The notes under the pieces were generated by a model. That model was not told the origin of the DNA and did no database searches. It saw nothing but the letters and a program-made list of their open reading frames with translations. Positions 43,144 through 52,870 of a stretch of DNA of 64,000 nt are shown in pieces (the stretch's first letter is position 1; every line of letters starts with the position of its first letter). The translations under genes and the position numbers were made by a program. Source of the DNA: an uncultured beta proteobacterium (GTDB lineage: Bacteria > Pseudomonadota > Gammaproteobacteria > Burkholderiales > Burkholderiaceae_C); NCBI GenBank assembly GCA_903960915.1, contig CAJCCO010000070.1, forward strand, positions 1 to 64,000, read 5' to 3'.

Positions 43144-44266
43144 GGACAGCTCCCTTTTTTGCGTGGTTCAAAGTGTTCAAAGTACCAAGCGCATTCAACG
43201 CATTTAACAGTTGACGGCGCTCATGCGGGGGCTTCTGGGCCAGCGCTTGTACGGCTTGGTAAAACCGGGGCCAGTCCTGGCCCTCGCGGGCAAACAGGGC
43301 TTCAAAGCCTGGCACCCATTCGTCGTACGCGGCTTGTGCGCCAAAGGCCGCGTTATTGGCTTGCGCCACCCAGTCGTCATAGCCACTATTGCCACCCCAT
43401 TGGGCTTTGAGGCGCTGGTAATCGCTGCGAAAGTCTTGCATCGCCAAGGCCTTCAAAGCCAGTAGGTCGGGTTTGGCTGCAGACGCGCTGGGTTGCTGCT
43501 GGTAGATGGCGGCCAGCCGGGTGCGCGTGGCCAAACACAAGGCCCGAAACTGCTGGCGCCGGTGCTCGCGCCCCTCAAAGGCCAGTTGGGCTTCGGGCGA
43601 TGCCTGTGTGCCAAGCCAGCGCCGTGCCCCCAGTTGCTCCACCGCCGTGGCAAAGGATTCGTTGAACATGGTGTCGTCAGGCACGTACAGCTGCTGGTGC
43701 GCCAGTTCATGAAATATCAGCCCAGCCAACTCGCCCTCGGGGTAGTTGATGAAGGTGTTGAGCAGGGGGTCGCCACCCGCCCAGTTCAGCCAGCCCAGGG
43801 TGGAGTACGCCGGCACGCCGTACACACGAACCTCCAGCCCCTGCGCTTGTAGCACTTGCGCCTGCGCGCGGGCCTGCGCCTCGTCAAAGTAGCCCCGGTA
43901 GCCAATGCAGCCGGTCACCACAAAGCACCAGGTTTTGAGTGTCAGCGACAACGGCGGTGCCGCCACCACATTCCAAACCACGGCGCGGCGGTTCAGGTCG
44001 GCATAGCGCTGGTAGCTGGGGTTGTCGGGCAAGGCCAATTCGGTCACGGCAAACTGACGCATGCGCTGGGTCAGTTGCAAACGATTTTTCAAAGCCGGTG
44101 AAGCGCTGTCGTCAGCCAGCCACTGCGCCACGGGTCGCGCGGCCTGCATCAACGCCAAATGTCCACCCGCCGCTTGCAGGACATAACTGGCATCGTCGCG
44201 CAGCGAGGCGCAAGCCGTCAAAAGCAGCGAAAGCGCCAGCGCCAAGAAAGAAGGGAAAAGTCGCAT
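43136..44266 (-). CDS. Predicted aminopeptidase, lipoprotein
   Basis: A 376-residue member of the COG4324-type predicted aminopeptidases. The N-terminus MRLFPSFLALALSLLLTACAS is a lipoprotein signal with an LTAC lipobox, so membrane anchoring is expected. The zinc motif HELAHQQLY is followed by NESFATAVEQLG, which supplies the third ligand. I start at 44266 to keep the lipobox near the N-terminus; a TTG-initiated form 23 codons longer would bury it. Overlaps the downstream PHA-system gene by 8 bp. Confidence 0.9.
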   Translation of the reverse strand: MRLFPSFLALALSLLLTACASLRDDASYVLQAAGGHLALMQAARPVAQWLADDSASPALKNRLQLTQRMRQFAVTELALPDNPSYQRYADLNRRAVVWNVVAAPPLSLTLKTWCFVVTGCIGYRGYFDEAQARAQAQVLQAQGLEVRVYGVPAYSTLGWLNWAGGDPLLNTFINYPEGELAGLIFHELAHQQLYVPDDTMFNESFATAVEQLGARRWLGTQASPEAQLAFEGREHRRQQFRALCLATRTRLAAIYQQQPSASAAKPDLLALKALAMQDFRSDYQRLKAQWGGNSGYDDWVAQANNAAFGAQAAYDEWVPGFEALFAREGQDWPRFYQAVQALAQKPPHERRQLLNALNALGTLNTLNHAKKGAVRG

Positions 44267-44370
44267 GGGCTGCAGTTTAAGACCAGCCAGCGGCGGCCCT
44301 CTTTGCGACGCGTCACCTCGGGGCCACTTCGACAAGCACTCGCAAACTCAAACCCCCGTCACGGCGGCCC

Positions 44371-44763
44371 TCAGTCGGGCAGCATGGCGGTGACTTCGAT
44401 TTCTACTTTGGCGCGTGCCTCCATCAGGCCGGCGACCTGGACGCAGCTCATGGCGGGGAAGTTACGGCCCATGATGTCTCGGTAGACGGGGCCCAGTTCT
44501 TTCAGGCGGGCGTTGTACTCGTGGCGGTCCAAGATGTACCAGGTCATGCGCACCATGTGCTCGGGGCCGGCACCGGCTTCGTGCAGCACGGCCACGATGT
44601 TGCGCAGGGTTTGTGCGGTCTGGGCGATGAAGTCGTCGGTCTCAAACTGTTGCTGCGCGTTCCAGCCGATCTGGCCGCCCACAAAGATGGACGTGCCACG
44701 GGCGGCGATGCCGTTGGCATAGCCTTTGGCGGGTGCCCAGCCGGGCGGTTGCAGTGTTTTCAT
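44371..44763 (-). CDS. RidA family protein (enamine/imine deaminase type)
   Basis: A 130-residue YjgF/YER057c/UK114 protein. The substrate Arg-type motif is in HMVRMTWYILDRHEY and the C-terminus shows MSCVQVAGLMEARAKVEIEVTAM. Homologues hydrolyse reactive enamines and imines; several act in degradation pathways. Last gene of the CoA-dependent aromatic cluster; hydrolysis of an amino/imino intermediate formed from 2-aminobenzoyl-CoA would fit (inference). Confidence 0.88.
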   Translation of the reverse strand: MKTLQPPGWAPAKGYANGIAARGTSIFVGGQIGWNAQQQFETDDFIAQTAQTLRNIVAVLHEAGAGPEHMVRMTWYILDRHEYNARLKELGPVYRDIMGRNFPAMSCVQVAGLMEARAKVEIEVTAMLPD

Positions 44764-44785
44764 AGCTTGTTATCCGGATGAGCAA

Positions 44786-46429
44786 TTAGTTTTTGAGGCG
44801 AAAGCGTTGCAGCTTGCCGGTCTCGGTGCGCGGCAGTTTGTCGAGAAATTCGACCACGCGCGGGTATTTGTAGGGCGCAATGCTGGCTTTGACAAAGTCT
44901 TGCAGGGTCTTGACCATGGCGGCGTCGCCCGCAAAGCCGGGCTTGAGTACGCAGAAGGCTTTGACGATCATGCCGCGCTCCACATCGCTTTGGCCAATGA
45001 CGCCGCACTCGGCCACCGCCGGGTGTTTGAGCAGCGCGTCTTCAACCTCGGGCGCACCCACGTTGTAGCCGGCGGTGATGATCATGTCGTCCGCGCGCGA
45101 CTGGTAAAAATAGTAGCCGTCAGCGTCTTGCGTGAAGGCGTCGCCAGGGTAGTTCCAGCCGTCCTTGACGTAATTTTTTTGGCGTTCGTCGCCCATGTAG
45201 CGGCAGCCGGTGGGGCCTTTGACCGCCAGGCGCCCAACGGTGCCACGCGGCACTTCCACGCCGGCCTCGTCAACCACCTTGGCCTGGTAGCCGGGCACCA
45301 CCGTGCCAATGGCGCCGCGGCGCACCTGTGACGGGCTGGCAGAAATGAAGATATGGAACATTTCGGTGGCCCCAATGCCGTCCACCATCTCCAGCCCGGT
45401 GGCGCTTTTCCAGAGCTGGCGGGTCGCGTCCGGCAGGCCTTCGCCCGCGCTCACGCACAGGCGCAATTTAGCCGCGTGGCCGCGCTTGGCGGTTTCTTCT
45501 TCCATGAAGGGGGCCATCTGGCGGTAAAAGGTGGGCGCGGTGTAGCAAATGGTGGCGCCGGTGTCGTGAATAAGCTGCGCCATGGCCTGCGGCGTGTAGC
45601 CGATGTCGGGAAAGTAAATGCAGGCGCCGGCCCACATCGGAAAAATCAGCAGGCCACCCAGGCCAAAGGTGAAGGCCAGGGGGGGCGAGCCCATCACCAG
45701 GTCGTCGGGCGTGGCTTGCAGCATATGGCGCGGCCAGGTCTCGCAGGCGGCCAGCACGTCCAGGTGGGTGTGTACCGCGGCCTTGGGCTTGCCGGTGGTG
45801 CCGGAGGTGAACGCCATCAGGGCGATGTCGCTGCTGGCGGTGGGGCAGGCTGCAAAGTGGCCGTCTTTTTGCGCCGCACGGGCCTCCAGCGAGCCCGGCT
45901 CATTTGACTCGTTAGGCTGGTTGAAAGGCACCAGGGTGTGCAGCACGGGGTGCTGTTGCTGCGCCAGCACCAGTTCGTCAAGCAGTTTGGCATCGCACAG
46001 GGCAACGCTGGGTTGCGCAGTGGCAATGATCTCGCCCAGCTCTTTGGCGCGCAACAGCGGCATGGTGGCCACGGCTACCAGCCCGGCCTTGACCACGGCC
46101 AACCAGGCCAGCGCCATGCCAATCGAATTACCGCCTCGCAGCAGCACGCGGTTGCCGGGCACCAGGTGCAGGTCTTCGATCAGCACCTGCGCCATGCGGT
46201 CTACCTGCACCTTCACCTCGGCATAGCTCAGCGTGCGCTGGGGCGAGCGCAGCAGGGGCCGCTTGGCCCAGCTTTTGTCGGCCGCTTTGTCCAGCAGTTC
46301 TTCCACCAGATTAAGCTGCGGGCGCGCGTGCAGGGCGCGCAACTCGGGCAGGTCAAAAAGCAGCTCGGGCCACTGTCCGGCGGACGGCAGGCGGTCGTGT
46401 ACGAAGCGGTCGGTTTGGGCAGAGTTCAT
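44786..46429 (-). CDS. Aryl-CoA ligase, 2-aminobenzoate/benzoate type
   Basis: ATP-dependent CoA activation of an aromatic acid. The 547-residue acyl-AMP synthetase has MAFTSGTTGKPKAAVHTH (P-loop type A3 motif), DGIGATEMFHIF, then GWNYPGDAFTQD, YNVGAPEVEDALLKHPAVAE and the C-terminal PRTETGKLQRF with the catalytic Lys. Sequence style is that of benzoate- and 2-aminobenzoate-CoA ligases. The adjacent monooxygenase/reductase makes 2-aminobenzoate (anthranilate) the favoured substrate, salicylate the alternative. A 4-bp overlap couples it to the acyl-CoA dehydrogenase gene. Confidence 0.9.
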   Translation of the reverse strand: MNSAQTDRFVHDRLPSAGQWPELLFDLPELRALHARPQLNLVEELLDKAADKSWAKRPLLRSPQRTLSYAEVKVQVDRMAQVLIEDLHLVPGNRVLLRGGNSIGMALAWLAVVKAGLVAVATMPLLRAKELGEIIATAQPSVALCDAKLLDELVLAQQQHPVLHTLVPFNQPNESNEPGSLEARAAQKDGHFAACPTASSDIALMAFTSGTTGKPKAAVHTHLDVLAACETWPRHMLQATPDDLVMGSPPLAFTFGLGGLLIFPMWAGACIYFPDIGYTPQAMAQLIHDTGATICYTAPTFYRQMAPFMEEETAKRGHAAKLRLCVSAGEGLPDATRQLWKSATGLEMVDGIGATEMFHIFISASPSQVRRGAIGTVVPGYQAKVVDEAGVEVPRGTVGRLAVKGPTGCRYMGDERQKNYVKDGWNYPGDAFTQDADGYYFYQSRADDMIITAGYNVGAPEVEDALLKHPAVAECGVIGQSDVERGMIVKAFCVLKPGFAGDAAMVKTLQDFVKASIAPYKYPRVVEFLDKLPRTETGKLQRFRLKN

Positions 46430-47622
46430 GATTTAAGGACTGATTTGCCAATGATGAGTTGTTGCACTTCGGTAGCCCCTTCGTAGATGCGCAGTGAGCG
46501 GATGTCGCGGTACAGGCTTTCTACTTTGGTGCCCACCTTGACGCCCATGCCACCGTGCATTTGCAGCGCCATATCAATCACGCGTTGGGCGTTTTCGGTG
46601 GCGGTCATTTTGGCCATGGCGGCGGCGGCCGAATAGGCCTGCGCCTGGGCGGGGGTGTCGGTGCCCACGCAGTCACGCATCCAGGCGGCGCGGTAGGTCA
46701 GCAGGGCGGCAGCGTCTATCATTGCGGCCATCTCGCCGAGCTTGGCCTGGGTGAGCTGAAAGTCGGCCAGGCGCTGACCAAACATGGGGCGGGCTTTGGC
46801 ATAGTGCACGGCTTCGGCCAGGGCGCGGCGCGCCATGCCTAAGGCAGCGGCGGCGACCGAGGCGCGAAAGATGTCCAGCGTGCGCATGGCCAGCTTGAAG
46901 GCGCCGTTGAGCTCCCCAAGTTGGGCGCTGGCCGGCAGGCGGCAGTTGTCAAAACGCAAGGTGGCCAGGGGGTGCGGCGCCATGACGGCGATGTGCTCCG
47001 AGGCGTCGAGCCCAGGGGTGCTGGCGTCCACCACATAGGCGGTGATGCCGCGGGTGCCGGCCTCTGGGTCGGTCTTGGCAAAGACGCAGTAAAAGTCGGC
47101 AATGCCGCCGTTGCTGATCCAGGTTTTGCAGCCATTCAAGGCCACGCCGTCGGGCGTGGGCGTGGCGCTGGTGGTCATGGCGCCGGCATCAGAGCCGGCG
47201 TCTGGCTCGCTCAGGGCAAAGGCGGCAATTTTGTCGCCACGGGCCACCGCTGGCAGGTAGGCGGCCTGTTGCGCGGGCGAGCCCGCCAGCGTGATGGCAC
47301 CGCTGCCCAGGCCTTGCATGGCAAAGGCAAAGTCAGCCAGCGGCGAATGAAAGGCCAGCGTTTCGCGCAGGATCACCAGCGCGCGCGAGTCCATGGCGTC
47401 CAGCGCACCGCCAAAGGCGGCGGGCACGCAGTAGCGCAGCCAGCCGGCATCGCCCAAGTGGCGTACCCAGGCTTGGCAGGCCGCGCGGTCATCGCGCTCG
47501 TCCACGTCTTGCTGCGGCACCCAGGCCACCAAGCGCTGCGCCAGGTCCTGGTGCGCGGCGTTGAAAAAGGGCAGGCTTAAATGCTGGGTGGGCGCTGCGC
47601 TGGGGAGCTTGCTGGCGGCCAT
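46426..47622 (-). CDS. Acyl-CoA dehydrogenase
   Basis: A 398-residue flavin-dependent dehydrogenase of the standard length. [15 protein letters not shown] marks the substrate/FAD loop, [20 protein letters not shown] the beta-domain, and [17 protein letters not shown] the catalytic Glu region. The start at 47622 ([11 protein letters not shown]) lies 1 bp after the enoyl-CoA hydratase stop. In the 2-aminobenzoyl-CoA pathway such genes take part in beta-oxidation of the dearomatised ring product. Confidence 0.93.
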   Translation of the reverse strand: MAASKLPSAAPTQHLSLPFFNAAHQDLAQRLVAWVPQQDVDERDDRAACQAWVRHLGDAGWLRYCVPAAFGGALDAMDSRALVILRETLAFHSPLADFAFAMQGLGSGAITLAGSPAQQAAYLPAVARGDKIAAFALSEPDAGSDAGAMTTSATPTPDGVALNGCKTWISNGGIADFYCVFAKTDPEAGTRGITAYVVDASTPGLDASEHIAVMAPHPLATLRFDNCRLPASAQLGELNGAFKLAMRTLDIFRASVAAAALGMARRALAEAVHYAKARPMFGQRLADFQLTQAKLGEMAAMIDAAALLTYRAAWMRDCVGTDTPAQAQAYSAAAAMAKMTATENAQRVIDMALQMHGGMGVKVGTKVESLYRDIRSLRIYEGATEVQQLIIGKSVLKS

Positions 47623-47623
47623 G

Positions 47624-48478
47624 TCAGTTGCCTCCGAACACGGGTTTTTGCTTGGCAGAGAAAGCCTCATAGGCCCGGCGGAAGTCTTGGGTTTGCATGC
47701 AAATGGCCTGGGCTTGCGCTTCGGCCTCCACCGCCTGCTCGATGGTCATGGCCCATTCCTGTTGCAGCATGGTCTTGGTCATGCCGTGGGCAAAGGTGGG
47801 ACCGGCGGCCAGCTCTGCCGCCATGGCCTGCGCTTTGGGCAACAGTTCAGCGCTGTCGTACAGGGCGTTGTAAAAGCCCCAGTTCAGCCCCTCGGCGGCG
47901 CTCATGGCGCGCCCGGTGAACAGCAGCTCCGACGCGCGGCCCTGGCCAATCACACGGGGTAGCAAGGCGCAGGCGCCCATGTCAGCACCGGCCAGGCCCA
48001 CGCGGGTGAACAAGAACGCCGTTTTGGTGGCGGCGGTGCCATAGCGCAGGTCGCAGGCCAGCGCCATCATGGCGCCGGCACCGGCGCAAATGCCGTCAAT
48101 GGCGCCAATGACGGGCTGCGGGCAGTTGCGCATGGTCTTCACCAGGTCGCCGGTCATGCGGGTGAACTCCAGCATCTCGGGCATGGTCATGGTGGTGAGC
48201 GGGCCAATGATCTCGTGCACATCGCCCCCCGAGCAAAAATTGCCACCGGCACCGGTGACCACCACGGCCTTCACGTCGGTCGATTGTTTGAGGGCATGGA
48301 ACAGGTCGCGCAACTCGGCGTAAGAGTCAAAGGTCAGCGGGTTCTTGCGCTCGGGCCGGTTCAGGGTGAGCGTGCCCACGCCTTGGGCAAAGCCCCAGCT
48401 GAAGTGCTGGGCCGCGTAATTGGCCGTGGGCTTGAACTGGGCATGCATGGGGTTGCTGGCGGCGATGTAATGTTTCAT
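47624..48478 (-). CDS. Enoyl-CoA hydratase/isomerase family protein
   Basis: A 284-residue crotonase-fold protein. The oxyanion-hole segments are [18 protein letters not shown] and [20 protein letters not shown]; the ring is completed by [21 protein letters not shown]. Hydration or C-C bond hydrolysis of a CoA thioester in the aromatic pathway is expected. Placed between the MarR gene (91 bp upstream) and the acyl-CoA dehydrogenase. Confidence 0.92.
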   Translation of the reverse strand: MKHYIAASNPMHAQFKPTANYAAQHFSWGFAQGVGTLTLNRPERKNPLTFDSYAELRDLFHALKQSTDVKAVVVTGAGGNFCSGGDVHEIIGPLTTMTMPEMLEFTRMTGDLVKTMRNCPQPVIGAIDGICAGAGAMMALACDLRYGTAATKTAFLFTRVGLAGADMGACALLPRVIGQGRASELLFTGRAMSAAEGLNWGFYNALYDSAELLPKAQAMAAELAAGPTFAHGMTKTMLQQEWAMTIEQAVEAEAQAQAICMQTQDFRRAYEAFSAKQKPVFGGN

Positions 48479-48569
48479 GGGGTGACTTGATGGGGTAAAC
48501 GAATTGGGGCTACAAATTGGGTTGCGAATTGAGGCAGCGAATTGGCGTAATAAATTGCGCTTGCCGTGC

Positions 48570-49073
48570 TTACGCAGTCACCACGGGGGGCGTGGTATCC
48601 ATCGCGGTTTTGGTGTGTTCTTTGACACGCCCGAGCAGCTGGTGCAGGGCGTCAATCTCGGCCTCGTCCAGGCCGGCAAAGGCGCTTTCTATCCAGGCCA
48701 TGTGCTGGGTCGCCATCTCTGAGAATTGCTGGCGTCCGCGCGGTGTGAGCAAGACGCGGAAGGCGCGCCGGTCGCCCTCCACGGCCTCGCGCTGCACCAG
48801 GCCTTCACGCACCAACTGGTCGGTGATGCCGGTGACGTTGCCACCGGTCACCATCATGCGACGCGACAGCTCATTCATCTTCAGGCCTTCGGGCGCACGC
48901 TCGAGCTGCGCCATCAGGTCAAAGCGCGGCAAGGTGGTGTCAAACTGCTCACGCAAACCGCTGCGCACACGGGTTTCAATCAGTTGCGTGCAGGTGAGCA
49001 TGCGCAACCAAAGCCGCAGCGCTTGCGGGTGGTCGGCAGCAGCGCTGTCCTGCAGGCGGGCTTCTTTGTCCAT
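48570..49073 (-). CDS. MarR family transcriptional regulator of the aromatic cluster
   Basis: A 167-residue winged-helix regulator (start ATG at 49073). [44 protein letters not shown] is the DNA-binding core with the basic wing [15 protein letters not shown] following. One base separates it from the monooxygenase/reductase stop. A CoA-thioester-responsive repressor of the operon promoter at 51474-51501 is the natural hypothesis, as for related MarR proteins of aryl-CoA pathways. Confidence 0.92.
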   Translation of the reverse strand: MDKEARLQDSAAADHPQALRLWLRMLTCTQLIETRVRSGLREQFDTTLPRFDLMAQLERAPEGLKMNELSRRMMVTGGNVTGITDQLVREGLVQREAVEGDRRAFRVLLTPRGRQQFSEMATQHMAWIESAFAGLDEAEIDALHQLLGRVKEHTKTAMDTTPPVVTA

Positions 49074-49074
49074 G

Positions 49075-51465
49075 CTAGAGACCTTCTTCCTGGGCCGCTG
49101 AATGCAGAGCGGTTTTCTTGACCGGCGCACTTGCCGCCATTTGCTGCTGCTTGGCCAGTTCGCGGTAAAGCTGATCGCGGCCGCTTTCGTATTGACGCGG
49201 CCAGACGACGGCGCGGCTTTGCAGTTTGGCGGCTTCGTGCAGGGTCCAGGCGGGGTCGGCCAGGTGGGGACGGGCAATGGCGCAGAGGTCGGCTCGGCCC
49301 GCGGCAATGATGCTGTTGGCGTGGTCGGCCTCGGAGATGGCGCCCACGGCGATGGTCTGTATGCCGGCCTCGTTGCGAATGCGGTCTGAAAACGGCGTTT
49401 GGTACATGCGGCCATACACCGGTTGCGCCGCGCGGGTGGTTTGGCCCGAGGACACGTCGATCAGGTCGCAGCCTGCGGCCTTGAACAATCGCGCCATGGC
49501 CACGGCGTCGTCGGCGGTATTGCCGCCGGGCGCCCAGTCGTGAGCGGAAATACGCACGCTCATGGGCAGGTGGGCGGGCCAGACCGCGCGCATGGCGGCA
49601 AACACCTCCAGCGGGTAGCGGCAGCGGTTTTCCAGGCTGCCACCGTAGTCGTCGGTGCGCAGGTTGGTCAAAGGCGTGATGAAGCTCGACAACAAATACC
49701 CGTGCGCGGCGTGCAGTTCCAGCCAGTCAAAGCCGGCCTCGCTGGCGCGTTGCGTGGCCTGCACAAACTGCTGTTTCAGGATATTCATGTCGGCACGGTT
49801 CATGGCGTGCGGCGTCTGGTTTTGCGCGCCATAAGCCACGGCACTGGCGCCTAAGAGAGACCAGTTGCCGCTGGGCAGTGGCTCGTCGGTGCCTTCCCAG
49901 CCCACTTGGGTGGAGCCTTTGGGGCCGCTGTGGCCCAGTTGCAAACCGATCTTGGCACTGCTTTGGCCGTGCACAAAGTCCACCACGCGTTTGAAGGCTT
50001 GGGTTTGCGCATCGCTCCATAAGCCCGGACAGCCCGGGGTGATGCGGCCCTCGGGGCTCGGGCTGGTCATCTCCACCATGACCAAGGCGGCGCCACCCAG
50101 CGCGCGCGCGCCCAGGTGCACCAAATGAAAGTCTTGCAACAGGCCGTCCACCGCGCTGTAGGTGGCCATGGGCGAGACGACGATGCGGTTCTTGAGCGTG
50201 ACGCCGCGCACCGTGAAAGGCAGCAGCATGGGGGCAATGGCTTTGGGCTTGCTGGCGGGGGCGACTGTCTGACCCAGCCAGGTTTCGTAGCCCCCGAGCC
50301 AGGCCGCGTCACGCAGGCGCAGATTTTCGTGGCTGATGCGCTGCGAGCGCGTCAGCAACGAATAGGCAAATTGCTCCACCGGCATGTGGGTGTAGCGCGC
50401 CACGTTTTCAAACCACTCGGTGGAGTTGCGCGCGGCGTTTTGAATCTTGAGCACCTCCACGCTGCGGCGCGCCTCGTAACGCTGCAACACCAACTGCATG
50501 TCGTCGCTGCTGGGTTGCGTCACCGGGTCGGCGGCGAATTCGCGCGCCAGGTCAATCGCGTCTTCCACCGCCAGTTTGGTGCCGCTGCCAATGGAGAAGT
50601 GCGCGGTGTGGGCCGAGTCGCCCATCAGCACCACGGGCACGTTGCGGCCTTCAATATCGAGCTGGTGAACCCAGGTGGCGCACATCACACGCGGGAAACG
50701 TATCCACTGTGCCGAGCCGCGCAAGTGCTTGGCGTTGGTCATGAGCGAGTGGCCGTCCAGGTACTTGGCAAACAGGCGCTCACAGAAAGCAATGCCCTCT
50801 TCCTGGCTCATGTCCTGCAGGCCATGCGCCTGCCAGACGTCTTCGGGCACTTCGACGATGAAGGTGGAGGTCTTGTCGTCAAACTTGTAGGCATGGGCCT
50901 GAAACCAGCCGTGCTCGGTTTGCTCAAAGGCGAAAGTGAAGGCGTCAAACGTCTTGTGGGTGCCCAGCCAGACAAAGCGGCACAACCGGGTGTCAATGTC
51001 GGGTTTGAAGACGTCGGCGTAGCGCGTACGGATGCGGCTGTTCAAGCCATCGCTGGCAATGACCAGGTCGGCCTGGTACTGGGCGGCCATGGCCTGGTCG
51101 TCGTCCGCGTCCACCTCAAACACCAGTTCTACCCCCAGCGCCAGGCAGCGGTCTTGCAAGATGTTGAGCAAGTGCTTGCGCCCAATGCCGCAAAAGCCGT
51201 GGCCGCCTGAGCGCACGCTGGCGCCTTTGAAGAACACCTCGATATCGTCCCAGTGGTTGAGCGCATCGCCAATCAACTGGCCACTGACGATGTCGGCCTC
51301 GCGCAGGTTGTCCAGCGTCTGGTCTGACAACACCACGCCCCAGCCAAAGGTGTCAAACGGCTTGTTGCGCTCCACCACGGTGATGTGGTGTGCCGGGTTT
51401 TGCAGCTTCATCAGCAGCGCGAAATAGAGTCCAGCGGGGCCACCGCCTAAGCAAAGTATATTCAT
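49075..51465 (-). CDS. Fused FAD monooxygenase / OYE-type reductase (2-aminobenzoyl-CoA monooxygenase/reductase or salicylyl-CoA 5-hydroxylase)
   Basis: A 796-residue bifunctional flavoenzyme. Residues 1-375 are a PheA/UbiH-type FAD monooxygenase starting [16 protein letters not shown], with [25 protein letters not shown] near 280. Residues 395-770 are an old-yellow-enzyme domain: [35 protein letters not shown] and [15 protein letters not shown]. This fusion is the hallmark of 2-aminobenzoyl-CoA monooxygenase/reductase of Azoarcus evansii and of salicylyl-CoA 5-hydroxylases. The start is placed at 51465 because GxGxxG must be near the N-terminus; no Shine-Dalgarno is visible (see promoter entry). 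Confidence 0.93.
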   Translation of the reverse strand: MNILCLGGGPAGLYFALLMKLQNPAHHITVVERNKPFDTFGWGVVLSDQTLDNLREADIVSGQLIGDALNHWDDIEVFFKGASVRSGGHGFCGIGRKHLLNILQDRCLALGVELVFEVDADDDQAMAAQYQADLVIASDGLNSRIRTRYADVFKPDIDTRLCRFVWLGTHKTFDAFTFAFEQTEHGWFQAHAYKFDDKTSTFIVEVPEDVWQAHGLQDMSQEEGIAFCERLFAKYLDGHSLMTNAKHLRGSAQWIRFPRVMCATWVHQLDIEGRNVPVVLMGDSAHTAHFSIGSGTKLAVEDAIDLAREFAADPVTQPSSDDMQLVLQRYEARRSVEVLKIQNAARNSTEWFENVARYTHMPVEQFAYSLLTRSQRISHENLRLRDAAWLGGYETWLGQTVAPASKPKAIAPMLLPFTVRGVTLKNRIVVSPMATYSAVDGLLQDFHLVHLGARALGGAALVMVEMTSPSPEGRITPGCPGLWSDAQTQAFKRVVDFVHGQSSAKIGLQLGHSGPKGSTQVGWEGTDEPLPSGNWSLLGASAVAYGAQNQTPHAMNRADMNILKQQFVQATQRASEAGFDWLELHAAHGYLLSSFITPLTNLRTDDYGGSLENRCRYPLEVFAAMRAVWPAHLPMSVRISAHDWAPGGNTADDAVAMARLFKAAGCDLIDVSSGQTTRAAQPVYGRMYQTPFSDRIRNEAGIQTIAVGAISEADHANSIIAAGRADLCAIARPHLADPAWTLHEAAKLQSRAVVWPRQYESGRDQLYRELAKQQQMAASAPVKKTALHSAAQEEGL

Positions 51466-51473
51466 GGGGAAAT

Positions 51474-51501
51474 AGTTTAGATATAAACAAAACTTTGTCA
51501 A
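51474..51501 (-). promoter_or_regulatory. Promoter of the aromatic operon with overlapping operator
   Basis: Minus-strand -35 TTGACA (51496-51501), 16-bp spacer, -10 TAAACT (51474-51479). An inverted repeat GTTTA-GATA-TAAAC at 51475-51488 overlaps the -10 box and spacer, where a MarR repressor would block RNA polymerase. The ATG at 51465 lies only about 9 bases after the -10, implying a leaderless or near-leaderless mRNA. Confidence 0.55.
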
Positions 51502-51545
51502 CGAGGGCAATCCAGTACCCGTTAGGCGCTGCTAAGCTCCCGGGC

Positions 51546-52796
51546 ATGACTTCTGCGCCCTCTTCTTCCACTGCTTCCTCGGCTTCAACGGCTTCTCATC
51601 CACCCAAATTGCTGGACCAAAAGCCTTTTCTGCGCTTCTGGATGGCGAGGTTGTTTGGCGTGCTGGCCAACCAGATGCTGATGGTGGCGGTGGCCTGGCA
51701 TATGTACGAGTTGACGTCCAGCGCCTGGGACCTGGGGCTGGTGGGGTTGTTTCAGTTTGTGCCCGCCCTGGTGATGGCCTTGCCCGCGGGCCACCTGGCC
51801 GACCGCTGGCACCGTGGGCGCATCTTTGCCGCCTGCATCCTGGCGCAAGCGGTGGTGGGGGTGCTGCTGGTGGCGTCAACCCACGCGGGACTGACCACGC
51901 GCGAGCTGATTTTGGGCCTGTCGGTGGTGCTGGGCATGACGCGGGCGTTTCAAATGCCCGCGCAACAGGCACTCACGCCCCTGCTGGTGCCGCAAGCCCT
52001 GTTGCAGCGTGCCATATCGCTCAGCTCGGTGGGCATACAAATCGCCATCATTGGCGGGCCTGCCCTGGGCGGGCTGCTGTACACCACCGGCGCCACCACG
52101 GTGTACGCCACCTGCGTGGCCTTCTCACTGCTGTCTGCCGCGCTGACCTTGACCGTGCGCTACCGGCATGTGCCCGCGCAGGGGGCGGCCACGCTGGCTT
52201 CGGTGCTGGCCGGCGTGTCTTACGTCTGGAAAAGCAAAGTCTTGCTGGGTGCCATGTCGCTGGATTTGTTTGCCGTTTTACTGGGCGGCGCCACCGCCCT
52301 GCTGCCGATTTACGCCCGCGACATTCTTCATACCGGGCCGCAAGGTCTGGGCCTGCTGCGCGCGGCCCCGGCCGTGGGCGCGCTGCTGATGACGCTCCTG
52401 CTGGTGCGCTTTCCCTTGCAGCGCCACGTGGGCTACAAGCTGCTGGGCGCGGTGGCGGTTTTTGGCTTGGCCACCCTGGTGTTTGGCTTGTCCAGCCACT
52501 TTGGTTTGTCTATGCTGGCGCTGGCTGTGACCGGTGCGGCCGACAGCATCAGCGTGGTGACGCGCTTGACGCTGATGCAACTCGAAACGCCCGATGAAAT
52601 GCGCGGCCGGGTGTCGGCGGTGAATTCGATTTTTATTGGCGCCTCCAACCAGCTCGGCGAGTTTGAATCGGGCGCCACCGCCGCCCTGCTCGGCCCGGTC
52701 GGCTCCGTGGTGCTGGGCGGCCTGGGCACGGTGCTGATTGCGGCCAGCTGGCTGCGCCTGTTCCCGGCGCTGGCCCGGCGTGACCGCCTGAGTTGA
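51546..52796 (+). CDS. MFS transporter (EntS/MFS_3 type)
   Basis: A 416-residue major-facilitator exporter with twelve predicted membrane segments. FWMARLFGVLANQMLMVAVAWHMYELT opens TM1 and PAGHLADRWHRGRI is the loop 2-3 signature. The start at 51546 (MTSAPSSS) follows the divergent aromatic promoter; a Ser/Ala-rich N-terminal 25 residues precede TM1. Substrate unknown; sharing an intergenic region with the aromatic operon suggests, but does not show, a link. Confidence 0.9.
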   Translation: MTSAPSSSTASSASTASHPPKLLDQKPFLRFWMARLFGVLANQMLMVAVAWHMYELTSSAWDLGLVGLFQFVPALVMALPAGHLADRWHRGRIFAACILAQAVVGVLLVASTHAGLTTRELILGLSVVLGMTRAFQMPAQQALTPLLVPQALLQRAISLSSVGIQIAIIGGPALGGLLYTTGATTVYATCVAFSLLSAALTLTVRYRHVPAQGAATLASVLAGVSYVWKSKVLLGAMSLDLFAVLLGGATALLPIYARDILHTGPQGLGLLRAAPAVGALLMTLLLVRFPLQRHVGYKLLGAVAVFGLATLVFGLSSHFGLSMLALAVTGAADSISVVTRLTLMQLETPDEMRGRVSAVNSIFIGASNQLGEFESGATAALLGPVGSVVLGGLGTVLIAASWLRLFPALARRDRLS

Positions 52797-52870
52797 ACGC
52801 GTTTGAGACGACGCAAGCTGCATGCCACAGTAGCCTGCAGGGCTGCTGCGACATGGCGCAAAATGGCTGA

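Noticed and set aside
48570-49415. Longer MarR protein with 114 extra N-terminal residues
   Set aside because: The extension runs antiparallel in frame over the end of the monooxygenase/reductase gene, is Pro/Arg-rich, and the ATG at 49073 gives the normal MarR length.
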